Below, in pieces: positions 12,246 through 24,125 of a stretch of DNA of 64,000 nt. The stretch is taken from assembly GCF_023159225.1 (NCBI RefSeq), contig NC_063188.1, positions 16,203,086-16,267,085 of the forward strand, written 5' to 3'. This DNA is from Perognathus longimembris pacificus. Lineage: Eukaryota > Chordata > Mammalia > Rodentia > Heteromyidae. Every line of letters begins with the position of its first letter. Position 1 is the first letter of the stretch. Made by a program: the position numbers and the translations under genes. The notes beneath the pieces are model-generated. The model saw only the letters and a list, made by a program, of their open reading frames with translations, was not told the origin of the DNA and ran no database searches.

Positions 12246-12489
12246 TGAGGATTTCTTAATCTTACAATTCCCCTCTCTCTTCCCTAGGCTCTCAATGTTT
12301 TTGGAGCTCTGTGTTAAACTGCCCCAATTCATCCTCTTCCCAAAGGCTAACACGTAATGATCTTTTCCTTTTTTCTTGTCTGACCAAAAGCAATTCACAA
12401 ATACTTGTGCCAACACAGCACAGAAAGACTCGGTGTTAGGGAATTGTGAAGAGCATGACTGTGTTGTGAGGGAGACTTGAAGCTCCAGA

Positions 12490-12690
12490 TTGAAATCATC
12501 CACTTTGCCACTTACCTCTTGCAGATCTTTGGATAAATCATTAAAATTCACTGAAACTCAAATCTTTTTTCATTCAAAAGTGAATATAATAATGATAGTT
12601 CTCAATCCAGTGAGTGGGTGTAAGGGGAAATCTCAGATTGATGTAAAGCACCTACTATGCAGTAGGCATTCACTAGATGATGACTTCAAT
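12490..12690 (+). repeat. MIR
   Basis: TTTGCCACTTACC, TTGGATAAATCATT and a 3' end with GTAAAGCACCTACTATGCAG then TAGGCATTCACTAGATG follow MIR order. A 106-residue open frame on the opposite strand runs through this MIR and the neighbouring SINE and is not a gene. Confidence 0.65.
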
Positions 12691-12929
12691 TACATTTTAT
12701 AGACTTGTCTCACCACATTAAAAATCACTCATGAGGTGCAAAAGAAACGGACTGCAAACTAAACATTAAACACTACAAAGTCACAACAAATTTAGAAGGA
12801 AAACAAAGAAGAAAAATCCCAAAGATCACAACCTGAGATAACCACTGAGGTATGAATAGAAATAACCTTGAGCTCTCTCTGCCTTGGGCTGCTCAACTTC
12901 AAGGATATATTTTTGTTCTTTAAGCTGAG

Positions 12930-13090
12930 GCCTAGGGTACGGATGAAAGGTCCTGTCTTCTAGTCAGACAAGCCTGTGACCTCGCACAAGCCCCTTAATC
13001 TCTCCCAACCACAGTATCCTTGTCTGCAGGTAGTGAATAGTAGGACTGCTCAATTAATAATGCAGTGAGAATGAACTGTGCTCAGCGTGG
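12930..13090 (+). repeat. MIR fragment
   Basis: TAGTCAGACAAGCCTGTGAC, GCACAAGCCCCTTAATCTCT and ATCCTTGTCTGCAGGTAGTG are diverged MIR blocks in the right order. Confidence 0.5.
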
Positions 13091-13534
13091 TGTATGGAAG
13101 AGAAAGTGACTCTTGTTCTCTCATGTTCACACCTTCTCAGAATTTCTGGATCCTGTTGTTCAGAGATTGCAGACACAGCTAAGGGGTTTTATAACCTTCC
13201 CCTTCCCCCGGGTCCTCTGCTTTCTGGGAAAACTTGAGCTCACTCACTTATATGTGCTGGTGGAACTTGCTTTGATTACTCTACCGAGGAAATGAAGGAG
13301 CAGAGGATGCAGTATCCTGACTATAAGAGACCCTGAGGCCTTGGTGAGCACAGGAATGGCAGAGATGGGAAAGCTTTTCATTTTGTCCTTTTTTGGCCCC
13401 TTGTTTGTACCTGATACAAGGAAGCAAGGCAGAGCTGGAAGGACAAGGTGTGTCAGCTCTGTGGCTCCCTCCAGTGGTAGGGCCTGGAGAAGGTATGATG
13501 TACAAATAGCATGAGGTTAGGTCTTTAATTTATT

Positions 13535-13757
13535 TATTTATACTGTAAAGGTGATATACAAAGGGGTTGCAGTTACAGGTTGCAGCCAGGGAATGAGTGC
13601 ATTTCTTTGTGAGCCATGTCACCTCTTCCCTCATTTTCTCCCCCTCTTTTCCCTCCCAACATCCTACCCCCCCAAGTTGTATAGTTCATTTTCAACATAG
13701 TGTCTAGTATCACTGCTGAATTCGTTCATCCTCTGTCCCACTGTTTCTGTGCTTAGA
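13535..13757 (-). repeat. 5'-truncated L1 3' end
   Basis: T-rich tail (TTTATTTATTTATAC), GATATACAAAGGGGTTGCAG, a pyrimidine-rich UTR, then AGTTGTATAGTTCATTTTC, nearly word for word the same as the copy at 45.4-45.6 kb. Confidence 0.75.
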
Positions 13758-13792
13758 GCTCCAGGAATAGGGGGCGTGAAATGAGTAACTGC

Positions 13793-13840
<48 letters not shown>
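13793..13840 (+). repeat. (ATA)n microsatellite, about 16 units
   Basis: A pure trinucleotide array. Confidence 0.95.
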
Positions 13841-13841
<1 letters not shown>

Positions 13842-14024
13842 GGAAAAAGTGATCCATGATGGGTCCCTAGGAAGAAGGAATTATAATCCTAATAGTATTT
13901 GGTAAACTCAGAAGAAGAGAACAAAATCTGGAGAGGACTCATAGATAAGAATGGATGATAACCTACAGATGCAAGCTTGTAGTACCCTTACTGGGCACAT
14001 TGGAAGAGGGAGTAACCATGATTA

Positions 14025-14225
14025 TAAAGGCTAATAGTTACCAGTCATTTCTTGTAGGTCATACATTGTGCCAAGTGCTTAATATGCAGATTCTACATAT
14101 CCCTATAAGGGACCTGCAACATAGAAACAGTAAGTGACTGTCCACAGTCAGAGAATTAGCAAGTGACAAAGCCAATATGAAAAGCACAATCAATCTGCTT
14201 CTAAAGTCTAGGTACTTTCTTGTGT
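14025..14225 (-). repeat. MIR
   Basis: The minus strand shows ACATTGTGCCAAGTGCTTAA, GTAAGTGACTGTCCACAGTC and AATTAGCAAGTGACAAAGCC, then AATCTGCTTCTAAAGTCTA, in reverse MIR order. Confidence 0.65.
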
Positions 14226-15119
14226 ACTATGTGGTGGCAATGGAGGAAAAGGAATTGAGCCTGTTTGCCTCTAAGTACCCTAGCAAATGTCTGCAGGATT
14301 TTGGACACAACGGACAGGTTACTATGGGAGCTACAGTTCTCCCTAGATACTTATTACCACACGTGGTCCAGGGGGCCACTGGAAAATAGAATCCTCCCTC
14401 ACCTCCAGTAGGGTGGCAGGTTCCCCACTGAGTAGAACAGTCTGGTACTCAGACAACCAGGTGTGTCATCTTCTCATAAATGTGTGACTTGAGAGACATG
14501 AGGGAAATTCCTCCTTCTTAATTACTAATGCTTGAAATCGGACCTTTGGAACATTCTGTCCTTTATTAAAATGCAAATACCTGTTTTGATTCATTTACAC
14601 CACAGTGTGAATCTTTTAGTTCATCATTTTCAAGAAAACTAGTTCCTGTGACTTTAGTCTAATGCAGTTAACATTACAGGCAAAGCAGTTCACAATCTTC
14701 AGCCTCTATATGTACGTTTAACATTGAATATTCTCACTAGTCATCCTAACATTCCCACCCCATCCCAATTCAAACCAATTCTGTATATAGTGTTCTCTTC
14801 CTGAGATAAGACTTGGAGCTATTTTTCCCTTTGAATTCTTAATTGTTGGGCAATTGCTCCCAGCAAACACAGCCCTCCACCTCACTAATAGTTATACAGT
14901 TAGCTTAAAGGAACATCCCTTGTGCTGTTAGAATAGTCTCTGTGCTGGTGTAGCTTTCTATCTGTATAATAATGCCTATATTACACACACTATGTATAGT
15001 TATAGGTGGCATGTTTGTATTTTTCTTATATATAAAATCATTTTTGAATTAGAATACCTTAAATAGCAATACATGCAAATATTTAAAATGTAGAGTGGAC
15101 ATAATTATGAAGTATATAA

Positions 15120-16000
15120 TTTAATATTTCCATATCCTTCCCACTGCAGGATTAATCCCAGAGGTAACTCTACTAACAGCTTCTGGTGTATTTTTCCAGA
15201 ATTATTTTATGCATATATAATATGCATATATAATAATGCTTGTACATATTGTTTTCACACATATAGAAACATTACTATTCGGTACTTTGCGTTTCTCCTT
15301 CCATATATCTTGAAGCCCTTCCTCTATTACATACAAACATATACATGTGTATTGAGGGGATTATACTTTTGGTTTTTTCTGTTATCTTGGTTTCTCACAT
15401 CCTTTGCTGCTTTGCTTTGATACTCTTTACTATTAGAAACAATGTTGCAATGAACATCCTCTTTTTCATGCATATTTACTTGTTTATACGAATATGCCCT
15501 TAGGATAAATTCTTGGAATTGGAATCGTTCAGCTGAAGGATATGGCTTTTTACAATCTTGAGAAATATGTCAAATTGTCCTCCAAAAACTATAGTTCCTA
15601 ATTTTACTGACTCTGCCTGACAGTTACTGTGTCCCTCTAGAACATTATGTTTTATGAAACTTTCTCATGTTTTAGGTCTGGTAAGAGAAACTCATGTAAA
15701 TATTTTTATTTGTCTTTAAGCAATTTTTAAACTTAAAGCAAATTTGACCAGAAATTCTATGTCCGCTGGACATTCATATTTATCTTTCTGTTAAAAACTA
15801 TTTAATTTCTACGGTCTTTCAGCTTATGAATTGTAACTTCTTCTGGTATATTTTTAACATTATCCCATTGTCATATATTCTTAGCTTGTTTTTTGTCTCT
15901 TGATTTTCTTAGTGAGAAAGATTGCAAGATTGGAATTTTGCACTCTGTTTTCTTTTCCCTTTAAAAGCACTCCGATTGTTAATTATTTTGGAGTAAGGGG
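15120..16000 (-). repeat. Ancient L1M ORF2 remnant
   Basis: AAACAATGTTGCAATGAACA, CTTAGGATAAATTCTTGGAA, TGTCAAATTGTCCTCCAAAA and CTTTAAGC words match the reverse complement of ancient placental L1M ORF2 and its 3' region. Heavily decayed. Confidence 0.6.
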
Positions 16001-16177
16001 TCTTGTAGGGATTAATTTTTTTTTCAAGTTGTTAGTTGTCCGATCACTTCATATTTTGTAACATTTACTTATCTCTTCTACTAATCTCTGAGTTCTTCCA
16101 AGAAATAAGCCAATACTTTATTAATTATTGTAACCCAACATTTAACACTTTTCCTGGCACATAAGAATGTTGGCCAA

Positions 16178-16410
16178 GCCAGGCGCTGGTGGCTCATGTC
16201 TAGCTACTCAGGAGGCTGAGATCTGAGGATCACAGTTCAAAGCCAGCCCAGGCAGGAAAGTCCGTGAGACGCTGATCTCCAGTTTGCCACCAGAAAACCA
16301 GAAGTGGCACTGTGGCTCAAAAGTGGTAGAGTGTTAGCCTTGATCTGAAGAGCTCAGGGACAGTGCCCAGGCCCAGAGTTCAAGCCCCATGACTCACCAA
16401 AAGAAAAAAA
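16178..16410 (+). repeat. B1-ID composite SINE
   Basis: GCCAGGCGCTGGTGGCTCAT, ACTCAGGAGGCTGAGATCTG, CCCAGGCAGGAAAGTCCGTG, then the ID part CTGTGGCTCAAAAGTGGTAG and GAGTTCAAGCCCCATGACTC. Imperfect flanking repeats (aatgttggccaa and aatgattgccaa, 10 of 12) are likely diverged target duplications. Confidence 0.9.
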
Positions 16411-16865
16411 TGATTGCCAATCAGATATAAAATGAATTCTAGAAATTGTTTCAGCTTCCTCTGTTGGTGAACAAAGCTTGCTTAAAGATAATACATTGCA
16501 TATATATATATATATATTACGCACACACATATATATATTCCACATATTACTAAGCATTTTGCTAACCCAGTGGGAACCTGATCTTATCAGCTCCTGCTTA
16601 GTCCCTGTAACCTCTTATCTGAGTTGCATGATTGAAAAGACCAGGTAGATGTGACGAGAGGCTAATTACATATTACCAGCACATAGTAAAAGAGACATAA
16701 CAATAAATCTCCATCTGGCTAAGAAGCCCCCTACTCCATAATTATTAGTCCTTGAAATTCTATCTTTAGGATTTTGCTCCTTTTATTAAAATGCAAATAT
16801 CTTGTCAAGCAAGGTTTCTTCATTCATATCACAGTATGCATTTTTGGTGTCTGATTCAATGTAAA

Positions 16866-16945
16866 ACACACACACACACACCACCACCACCACCACCACC
16901 ACCACCACCACCACCGCCGCCGCCGCCGCCGCCGCCGCTGCCGCC
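16866..16945 (+). repeat. Composite microsatellite (CA)n-(CCA)n-(CCG)n
   Basis: Three simple arrays abut: CA to about 16881, CCA to about 16915, CCG to about 16937, with one interruption (CTGCCG) at the right. Polyproline, polyalanine and polyglycine open frames across it are artefacts. Confidence 0.95.
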
Positions 16946-17099
16946 AACAACCACAACAGCATACATGTCTTTGAAAACAAGATTTTGAGAGGAAGGATAA
17001 AAAGAAGCACAGGTTATCAGAGTGCAAGAGAGGGACAGCTGAGAAAAAGGGCAGTAAAAAGGGAGCACACAGAAGGTCATTTACTACTCATGTTCTAAC

Positions 17100-17240
17100 A
17101 ATGGTACTTTAATGTGCCAAGCTGCTTAATCACCAAATACATCATCCCACTCACCTCTCTCAGCACCTCAGCAATCTAAGTGCTGTAGGCTCATTCGACA
17201 TAGTTCTAGGAGGCCATTTAAATTAGGTAAGATCACATGA
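17100..17240 (-). repeat. Possible MIR fragment
   Basis: AATGTGCCAAGCTGCTTAAT followed by ACATCATCCCACTCACCTC resembles the reverse MIR 3' half. Weak. Confidence 0.3.
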
Positions 17241-17340
17241 GTCAGTTAAAGGGTAATTTCTTTAAAGTGTTTCCGAGAATTTTAGCTTAAATGAGCCTTT
17301 GGATATTATAATTTTCTTTGAAGAGCCTAACAGCCAGTCA

Positions 17341-17440
17341 GATATGGCCAGTGCATACACAGCACGCAGGTAGCTGAGACAGGAGAATCAGGAGATTGAG
17401 AGCAGCCTGGGTTACCTACTAACAAAGAAATGAAAAACCT
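17341..17440 (+). repeat. Possible B1-like monomer
   Basis: TATGGCCAGTGCATACACAG, AGGTAGCTGAGACAGGAGAA and GAGAGCAGCCTGGGTTACC follow a B1/Alu left-arm layout. Diverged. Confidence 0.4.
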
Positions 17441-18236
17441 AATAAACTGATTGTAGAGCCCAACATACCTTCACATCCTCTCTTGACCTCAAACATAACA
17501 TTAACCTGATTAAAAGTACATTAGAGGGGAAAAGTACAATAAATTAAGATATACCCAGATGATTTGGGAAGTGTGAAATATATATTGCTAAACTCCCTCT
17601 ACTACATTTTGCTTGCCTGAAAGGAAACACAAAATCTAAGGACATAAACAGGTAAACTTGCTAGCATGTTCAGCTCCTGGACTCAGGAACTTTGTGGCTT
17701 GACGTCAATGAGCAATGGGGGTTAGGAAAGTCATTTTCTTAGTTTATTAGACTTTCTCTCCTTAGGCCCAGGTCATTCTTCACATGGCCTGGTCACTTTG
17801 GTCTGAGCTTCTTCTAGCACAAGCTGTTTTTCATTTCCTACTTTGTATGAAAAATGCACCATAAAATTCTGTACATGAGCCACTTATTTATTGCTAATCT
17901 ATCCCTAGAGTTGAAGGGAATGAAATAACTAATGGACTCTGAAATTAAGGGACTGCCCTTATTAAAAGTGTAAATTATATGGAAGGTACCATATTTGAAG
18001 TAATACCCCTTCATATCTTAGTGTGTTACTGTTGTGCTCTCTCACACAGATGCCCAGAAAACAGAGATTAGGAAAAGGCAAAGAGGAAAGATCACAAAGG
18101 AAAAGAGGGCCTTGGACTCGGGTAGGAAGTACCACTAGGCCTAAAAGACCATGAAGCAAAACCTATGGTAATAGTACAAAAACTTCAACTTTCATCAGAT
18201 TCATCTAGAACTTTCAAATAGTTTAACAGCCATAGG

Positions 18237-18271
<35 letters not shown>
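18237..18271 (+). repeat. (GAT)n microsatellite, about 12 units
   Basis: A pure array, directly next to a MIR. Confidence 0.95.
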
Positions 18272-18289
18272 TCAATGACAAACACAATG

Positions 18290-18500
18290 ATGATGAACAA
18301 GCTACATTTACTGAGTACTTCCTTTTTTCCCACTATTGCATAGTAAGTCATTAAAATCTAAAAACAACTCATAGGAAGGCATGATTACCCTCTTAATTTG
18401 ACAGAGGAAGAAACTGAGGCTCAGCAAGATTAGTAACCTGTTCAATATCCTATAACTAATAAATGAATCCCCTTTTGCTAAGTTGAAGGCCAAGGCTAAC
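18290..18500 (-). repeat. MIR
   Basis: TTTACTGAGTACTTCC, AATTTGACAGAGGAAGAAAC, TGAGGCTCAGCAAGATTAGT and CCTGTTCAATATCCTATAAC are in reverse MIR order. Confidence 0.75.
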
Positions 18501-18509
18501 CCCCATACA

Positions 18510-20490
18510 CCTCTTCTGAGCTGTCATGCTTATTTAAGAAGCTTGATCTGTCATTGTACTTTCTCTCTAGGCCTTTGGTTCTGTAGAAACTTCAGGCCAA
18601 AATATAATTCTTAAGTCAGATTTGGCCTTTCTGTATCTTGTTCTCTCCTGCCTGGACACTATACTACACCCCTAAATCATTTGACACCCATTTCTGTACC
18701 CCACCTACCCATCTTCCTCCTCAGGTGACCAATACCGGTCAAGTCAAAGAAGGTAAGAACATGTGGCTTGCTTGAAAGGCATGTTTCTGGGTCCTTTTCT
18801 CCTTTAATCTACCAACCTATGAGGGGAGAGATTTTTCATCTTCATTTGACATACTGGCACATCATGGTTAGGAGAGTTTAAAAACATACTTAAGGCAAGT
18901 GACAAGGCAAGTCTCTCTGACTTAGGAATTTGAGAGGGCTTATGAGACATGCACAATTTACATTCTTAGGATTTTTACATATTGAAAGGAGACTTGCAAT
19001 TTTTCCAATAGACTGAATGACTAGTTAAGGGTGGAAATTTATGGTAAAAGAAACAGACCTATGAAATTCATGCTTTGAGATTAAAAGCTCTATCCTGATG
19101 TCCTCTTCATGTTACTCTAAGCAAGTGCTTGTTAGTTAACCCTCTCCCATTCATCAAACATAGGCCAGGCTGGCCTGCCTTTAGCTCTATACTTTTCTTG
19201 ACTGAAATTATTCTACAAAACAATGCATAAATACAAAAGTTGCACTTTGTCTTGGCTCCCCTTTTCCTATCTCAGGGAGAACAGCATACATTTGAAAAGT
19301 TAATTAGGCAGTACAGAGTTTGTCTAGCTCCTCAAATTAGAGGAAAGAAGTGTGAGAAGAATGAAAGTTCTTGAAGAGCCCTCTTGGTTCAAGAACAGTA
19401 GATACTAACATGGTTTCTCTTCATAAAACCAATATCCTCTCTTTTGTCTCTCAATATCGATGAGTCATTAAGCTCTTTATTTCTAATTTCAGTAAATTAA
19501 AGCAAGGACTCATCATTTCTAACAGAGAAAATTATATTTATCCAGTCACTTAATGAAAAATACATCATTGAGGTCTTGGAGCACCTAAGCACTCACAGCA
19601 CTGTAGATTCATTTTATTAAGTTGTTTTGCCTTCAGGATACCAAGCATCCATTCTCAGTTTTATTAGATAAGAACCCATCAGGCACATATGTTAATTTTA
19701 TACCGAATCTGAAATTTTCAGCTGCAAATCACCTATCTTTTAATGAGGCTTCCCTGAGACTGGAAAACATGCTCTCCACCTCCACCAAACTCCCTGACCA
19801 GTACCACTTCCAATACACTGACTCCATTAAAAATTCTTTGCCCTCTAGGCCTGAAGTCCTCTCTGATCTTGAATATAGGATTTCAGGTTTGTAGAAAGGT
19901 TTGAAATTTTAAAATCTGGATGTTTATGAGTATTAATATTTAACCTACCTTTAAAAAATACTCTTAAACACAAGCTTAAAATATAGGTTCCTTAAGTCAA
20001 TATTATATGAAGATAATCAGCTTTCAGAGTTGTCTAAAGAATTGGTACATTCTTCACCATGTCTGTGTTTAGTTGTTCAACATCACAAAACCTTAAGAGT
20101 GACTGCAATTTAGTTTTTCTTTAAGTCTATTAGAAACACTCCCTTTGAACCTAGGATATTCCTCATAAGTAATTGATTTATGAGTTGTTAAATTTTGTGC
20201 ACAAGTTCACAGTTTTTATGAAGCACTTCTTAGAAAGTAGTTTCAGTATTAGAGGTGTTTCTCAGAAGCAAGAAAGTATAGCAACAGCTGGTTACTCCTA
20301 TAGAAAGTGACTAAGAATGACTTTACGTTCATATATTTGGTTTCCTCTCCAGCCCCCAAATTTTCATACATGGCAATAAATATATTTGAAATGAACAAAT
20401 CCAACCCAGAAATTGAAAAAAAGGAGTATATTTAGGTATTTTAAATTTTGAGGAATCTGTTTGAATCACAATTGGACAGAGAATAAGGTT
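18510..20490. other. Intergenic, little recognised
   Basis: Apart from a weak MIR-like stretch near 18830-18930 on the minus strand, nothing is identifiable. A 90-residue frame at 19622-19894 has no family features. Confidence 0.5.
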
Positions 20491-20494
20491 AATT

Positions 20495-20800
20495 GAGAAG
20501 TCAGGCACCTGTGGCCCATGCCTGTAATCCCAGCTACTAGGGAGGCAGCAATCAGGCAAAAAATCTTACAAGACTCTCATCTCAACATGAAAGGCTGGAC
20601 ATGGTAATATGTGCCTGTAATTTCAGGTATGACAGGAAGTATAAAATAGGAGGATGTTGGTCTAGGCTGCCTCAGGCAGTAAGCAGGAAACTTATCTCAA
20701 AAAATTACTGAAGGAGTAAAACGCTGGAGATGTGGCCCAAGTAGTAGAGTGCCTGCCTAGAAGTAGTGAGGCCTTGATTTCAAACCTCAGTACCACAAAA
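20495..20800 (+). repeat. Three-part SINE: B1, B1-like, ID-like
   Basis: The first unit has CCCATGCCTGTAATCCCAGC and TACTAGGGAGGCAGC. A second unit restarts at GGCTGGACATGGTAATATGT, GCCTGTAATTTCAGG. The third is ID-like (GAGATGTGGCCCAAGTAGTA, GTGCCTGCCTAGAAGTAGTG) with an A-rich end. It is older than the two-part SINEs. Confidence 0.65.
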
Positions 20801-21310
20801 AAGGATCAGGGGAGAAAATTAAACATAAATAGTAAGGATTAAGAGTGGTTGAATAAGGTAGTCATGACTCTGAATGGGAAAAAAATAGCTTTGTGTGAAA
20901 TATCCTATCATTAACATAACACATTTTACCTACCTCTGTCAGGTAGTAGGTAGCATAATTGGTTTTTTTTTCCATGTTAGAACAATCACTATGAATATTT
21001 CAGTGAGAAAAGCAATACACAGACTCCCAGTGGTTGGTCACAACCAAAACGAAGAGGAAGCCACAATGCCCACAATACAACTACTTTCACACTCCACTGA
21101 GCCACATGCTTTCATTTTTGTCAAACTTTTGAGGAATGTGTGCGGACAATGATAAAAGCATAACACCAACAAGCAGAGAATCTCAAAACCTGAAGTAAGC
21201 AATAACTAAGAATCTACAAACATTCAGAGAAAAACAGTATTATGAGATGGAATCACCAAACAATAATCAGAACAAACACGGCAAGAAACACTAATAGGAG
21301 TTTAAAGGAA
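20801..21310. other. Intergenic, no feature recognised
   Basis: Includes an 85-residue chance frame at 20895-21152 with no domain signal. Confidence 0.4.
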
Positions 21311-21319
21311 GACAAAGAA

Positions 21320-21710
21320 GACCGCACAGTGGCTTACACCTACAATCACAGCTACAATCACAGATACTAAGGAAGTAGACATTGGGAAGAAGAAACCAGT
21401 TTGAGGTTAACAATCACAAAACTTCAGGAAGATTTCAGCTCAATAAACATTCCAGATGTAATGGTAAATATCTGTAATCTCAGCTACATGACAGGTATAG
21501 GTATAAGGATTATGAATTGGGGCTCTTCAAAGTACACCTTACTCATGTATGGAACCACAATGAAATATGTTATTAATGTATTCTCAGTTAAGAGTATACA
21601 AAAATTACTAGAACAAGCAAGGTCTATCTAGCATGGGTGTGTGTGGTTCAAGTGGTCAAGTGCCTGCTTTGAAAATATTAGGCCCTCAGTTCAAACTCCA
21701 GTAATATAAA
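21320..21710 (+). repeat. Second three-part SINE, with internal insertion
   Basis: The same order as at 20.5 kb: GCACAGTGGCTTACACCTAC, then GTAATGGTAAATATCTGTAATC, then GTGGTTCAAGTGGTCAAGTG and AGTTCAAACTCCAG. The second and third units are separated by about 120 extra bases that resemble the older L1-like tail. Confidence 0.5.
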
Positions 21711-21714
21711 GAAA

Positions 21715-21892
21715 GGTGACAAAAAGGATGAGAAAGAAAGGATGAAGAACAAGGGAGAAGAACGAGGAGGAGAAGGAGGATGAAGAGGAGGAGGAAGAGG
21801 AAGAGGAGGAGGAGGAGGAGGAGGAGGAGGAGGAGGAGGAGGAGGAGGAGGAGGAGGAGGAGGAGGAGGAGGAGGAGGAAGAGAAGAAATTA
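21715..21892 (+). repeat. Polypurine tract with (GGA)n, about 35 units
   Basis: About 180 bases almost free of pyrimidines on the plus strand, grading from mixed GA-rich sequence into a GGA array. The reverse strand gives a spurious polyserine open frame. Confidence 0.95.
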
Positions 21893-21992
21893 AGAATAAA
21901 ATTTCTGAGTGACACTAATCAAGATATGTTTTATTCATAAACTGCTTTTTTAAAAAGTCAGCTTCTTTGTACAACTACTTAAAGAATTAAAA
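21893..21992 (+). repeat. Older L1-like 3' end
   Basis: Shares GAGTGACACTAATCAAGATATG and TTGTACAACTACTTAAAGAA with the copies at 27.5 and 45.0 kb, ending in an A-rich tail. Confidence 0.55.
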
Positions 21993-22271
21993 AAAAGAGT
22001 AAAATTTCTGACAGTTGGAGAAAGATAGCAATTACATACCACTCTGTTGGAAAAATCATTTAAAAGATAACCTAATATTTCCAAAACAAAGAAATGATAC
22101 ATTTCTGAATTGATATGGAAAGCAATTACCTGAGTGATATTATACATATATTAATGTGGTAAAATGTCATAGTACACTCTATAAATATGCGTGATTTTAC
22201 TATGTAACAACAAGAAATTAGAAACTATTTTAAAAGACAGTCATACCTGAGATATATACTGGTTAAATTTT

Positions 22272-22486
22272 TTGTGCCAGTTTGAACTCTGGACCTGAGT
22301 GCTGTCCCTGAGCTTTTTTACTCAAAGTTAGTGCTTTATCACAGCTCCACTTCCTCCTTTTTTGGTAGTTAATTGGAAATGAGTATCCCAGACTTTCCTG
22401 CCCAGGCTGGCCTCCAACCATAATCTTCAGATATCAGCCTCCTGAGTAGTTAGGATTACAGACATGAGCCACAAGTGCCCAAATAA
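22272..22486 (-). repeat. B1-ID composite SINE with target duplication
   Basis: Minus-strand ID part (GAACTCTGGACCTGAGTGC) then B1 part (TTCCTGCCCAGGCTGGCC, GATATCAGCCTCCTGAGTAG, GATTACAGACATGAGCCAC). A perfect 12-base repeat, tggttaaatttt, flanks it at 22260-22271 and 22487-22498. Confidence 0.9.
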
Positions 22487-22984
22487 TGGTTAAATTTTAT
22501 AAAGTGCAATTTATGAAAATGTCTGAAGCAATGAACAGGCTGCCGACCCAGGAATGCAAGTACTACACTGCTACACTGCTCATTGATAATACTAAGTGAT
22601 AAGAAGTAATACATTTGCTTCAAATTTATGAGAAAAACATAATGGAGATAAGAATATGACTAAAATTTAGTTGGGGGTGAGAAATATTGAAAGCAGAAGA
22701 TATTTTTGTCAGACATGCAAAGACAATAATTTCACCAACTGATTTTTTTTTCACTGAAGTGCTGATGATTGAATTGTAATAAAATAAAACAAATGATGAG
22801 GGAGAGCAAAGGAAAGGGTGACACTGCCCCCAAAGAAATGTACTCTTTTCCTGACATAAAATAGTAACCCCAATGTACATCACCTTAATAATAACAATAA
22901 AAATTTTAATCAAATATCCAGAGAACTTAAGCTATGTTTACATGACAAAATTAGTTTAAATTCCTTTTTGGTCTTGTAGTATTT

Positions 22985-23315
22985 CTTTTTTAAAATCTTT
23001 ATTGAAAGGTGATTAGCAGAGGAGTGACAGTTACATAAGTAAGGTAATGATTACATTTGTTTTTAAACAGTTACCCCATCCTTCATTTTATCCCACTTAG
23101 TCCTTCCTATATCCCCCACTCAAGGTATAAGGTTCATATCCAACCTAGTGTCAAGTGAGTATCATTGTTGCATTAGTTCATCCTTTGTCTTACTGTTTCT
23201 GTGATTCTCTTTCCCTTTCCATGGTGGAATAATCTTATATATAAGACACAAGGTACAGAAAACTAAAAGAAATGAAAGAACAAGAAAGAAATAAAAACCT
23301 ATGTACAGGACATAG
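22985..23315 (-). repeat. L1 3' end and UTR, minus strand
   Basis: TTTATTGAAAGGTGATTAGC, GTGACAGTTACATAAGTAAGG, a pyrimidine-rich UTR and a region matching the 45.4 kb L1 (TATAAGACACAAGGTACAGA). Probably continues at 23690 after an interruption. Confidence 0.65.
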
Positions 23316-23324
23316 TAAGATGAT

Positions 23325-23672
23325 TTTTTTTTTCATTTTTCCTCCCTATGGTTTAGCCCCTGTTGTCACTGTATTTTATTTTGGTACCCTAAGTATTGCA
23401 TATATGTTTATCTGAATTAGGAAAGGGAAGGGAAACATCAAAATGGTGAAACAAAGGATAAAAGGTGAATCAATCAACTGATATAAGATAATATGTTGGA
23501 AATTAACTATACAACTTGGGTTAGGGGGATTAGGGATAAGGGAAGGTGGGAGAAAAATGAAGGACAAAGAAACAAGTTTGACAAGAAATGTACTTACCAC
23601 CTTATGTAGGACCTTACCTTACTGTGACCCCTCTACATCACCTTGACAATAAAATTCAATTTTAAAAAAGAA
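23325..23672 (+). mobile_element. L1 3' UTR, plus strand, lying inside a minus-strand L1
   Basis: TATGGTTTAGCCCCTGTTGT, a CATCAAAATGGTGAAAC box, GGAGAAAAATGAAGGACAAAG and the terminal ACATCACCTTGACAATAAA with an A-rich tail. The orientation is opposite to both flanking L1 pieces, so it is most simply a nested insertion. No clean target duplication was found. Confidence 0.7.
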
Positions 23673-23689
23673 CCTCTTGTTTCTGTATC

Positions 23690-24124
23690 TTGGAATCCAG
23701 TTGATAGACTGCATTATATATGGTCCAATGTACTAAACAATTGGGTTATTGAGATCCCCTGTTAAGAAAATCATACACATATGCTACTTCTTACAAATGA
23801 GGGAAATCATGCAACCTACTTTTCTTTGTATCTGGCTTACTTCACTTAATACAATTCTTTTGTAGGACTTTCCATTTCCTTATGAATGAGGCAATGCCTT
23901 TCTTCCTGATGGAATCATAGAACTCCATTGCGTATATATACCACATCTTCTTGATCCATTTATCTACTGAGGGGCATCTGGGTTGGTTTCATATCCTAGC
24001 TATGGTAAATAATGCTGCAATGAACATGACTGTGGTGGTAGCTAGAGTATGGCCTTGTTTGTGATCCTTTGGGTAAATGCCCAGGAGGGGGATTGCTGGG
24101 TCATAGGGGAGCTCTATGTTTTGG
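23690..24124 (-). repeat. L1 ORF2 C-terminal remnant, minus strand
   Basis: TTGATCCATTTATCTACTGA, GGGCATCTGGGTTGGTTTC, AATGCTGCAATGAACATGAC and GATTGCTGGGTCATAGGGGA are reverse-complement L1 ORF2 C-terminal words. Confidence 0.8.
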
Positions 24125-24125
24125 C

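Noticed and set aside
12231..12551. 106-codon minus-strand frame
   Set aside because: Composed of SINE and MIR antisense; no protein signal.
16786..17080. Polyproline, polyalanine, polyvaline, polyglycine and polyarginine frames
   Set aside because: All are different frames of the CA/CCA/CCG microsatellite.
21691..21915. Polyserine open frame on the minus strand
   Set aside because: Translation of the (GGA)n array.
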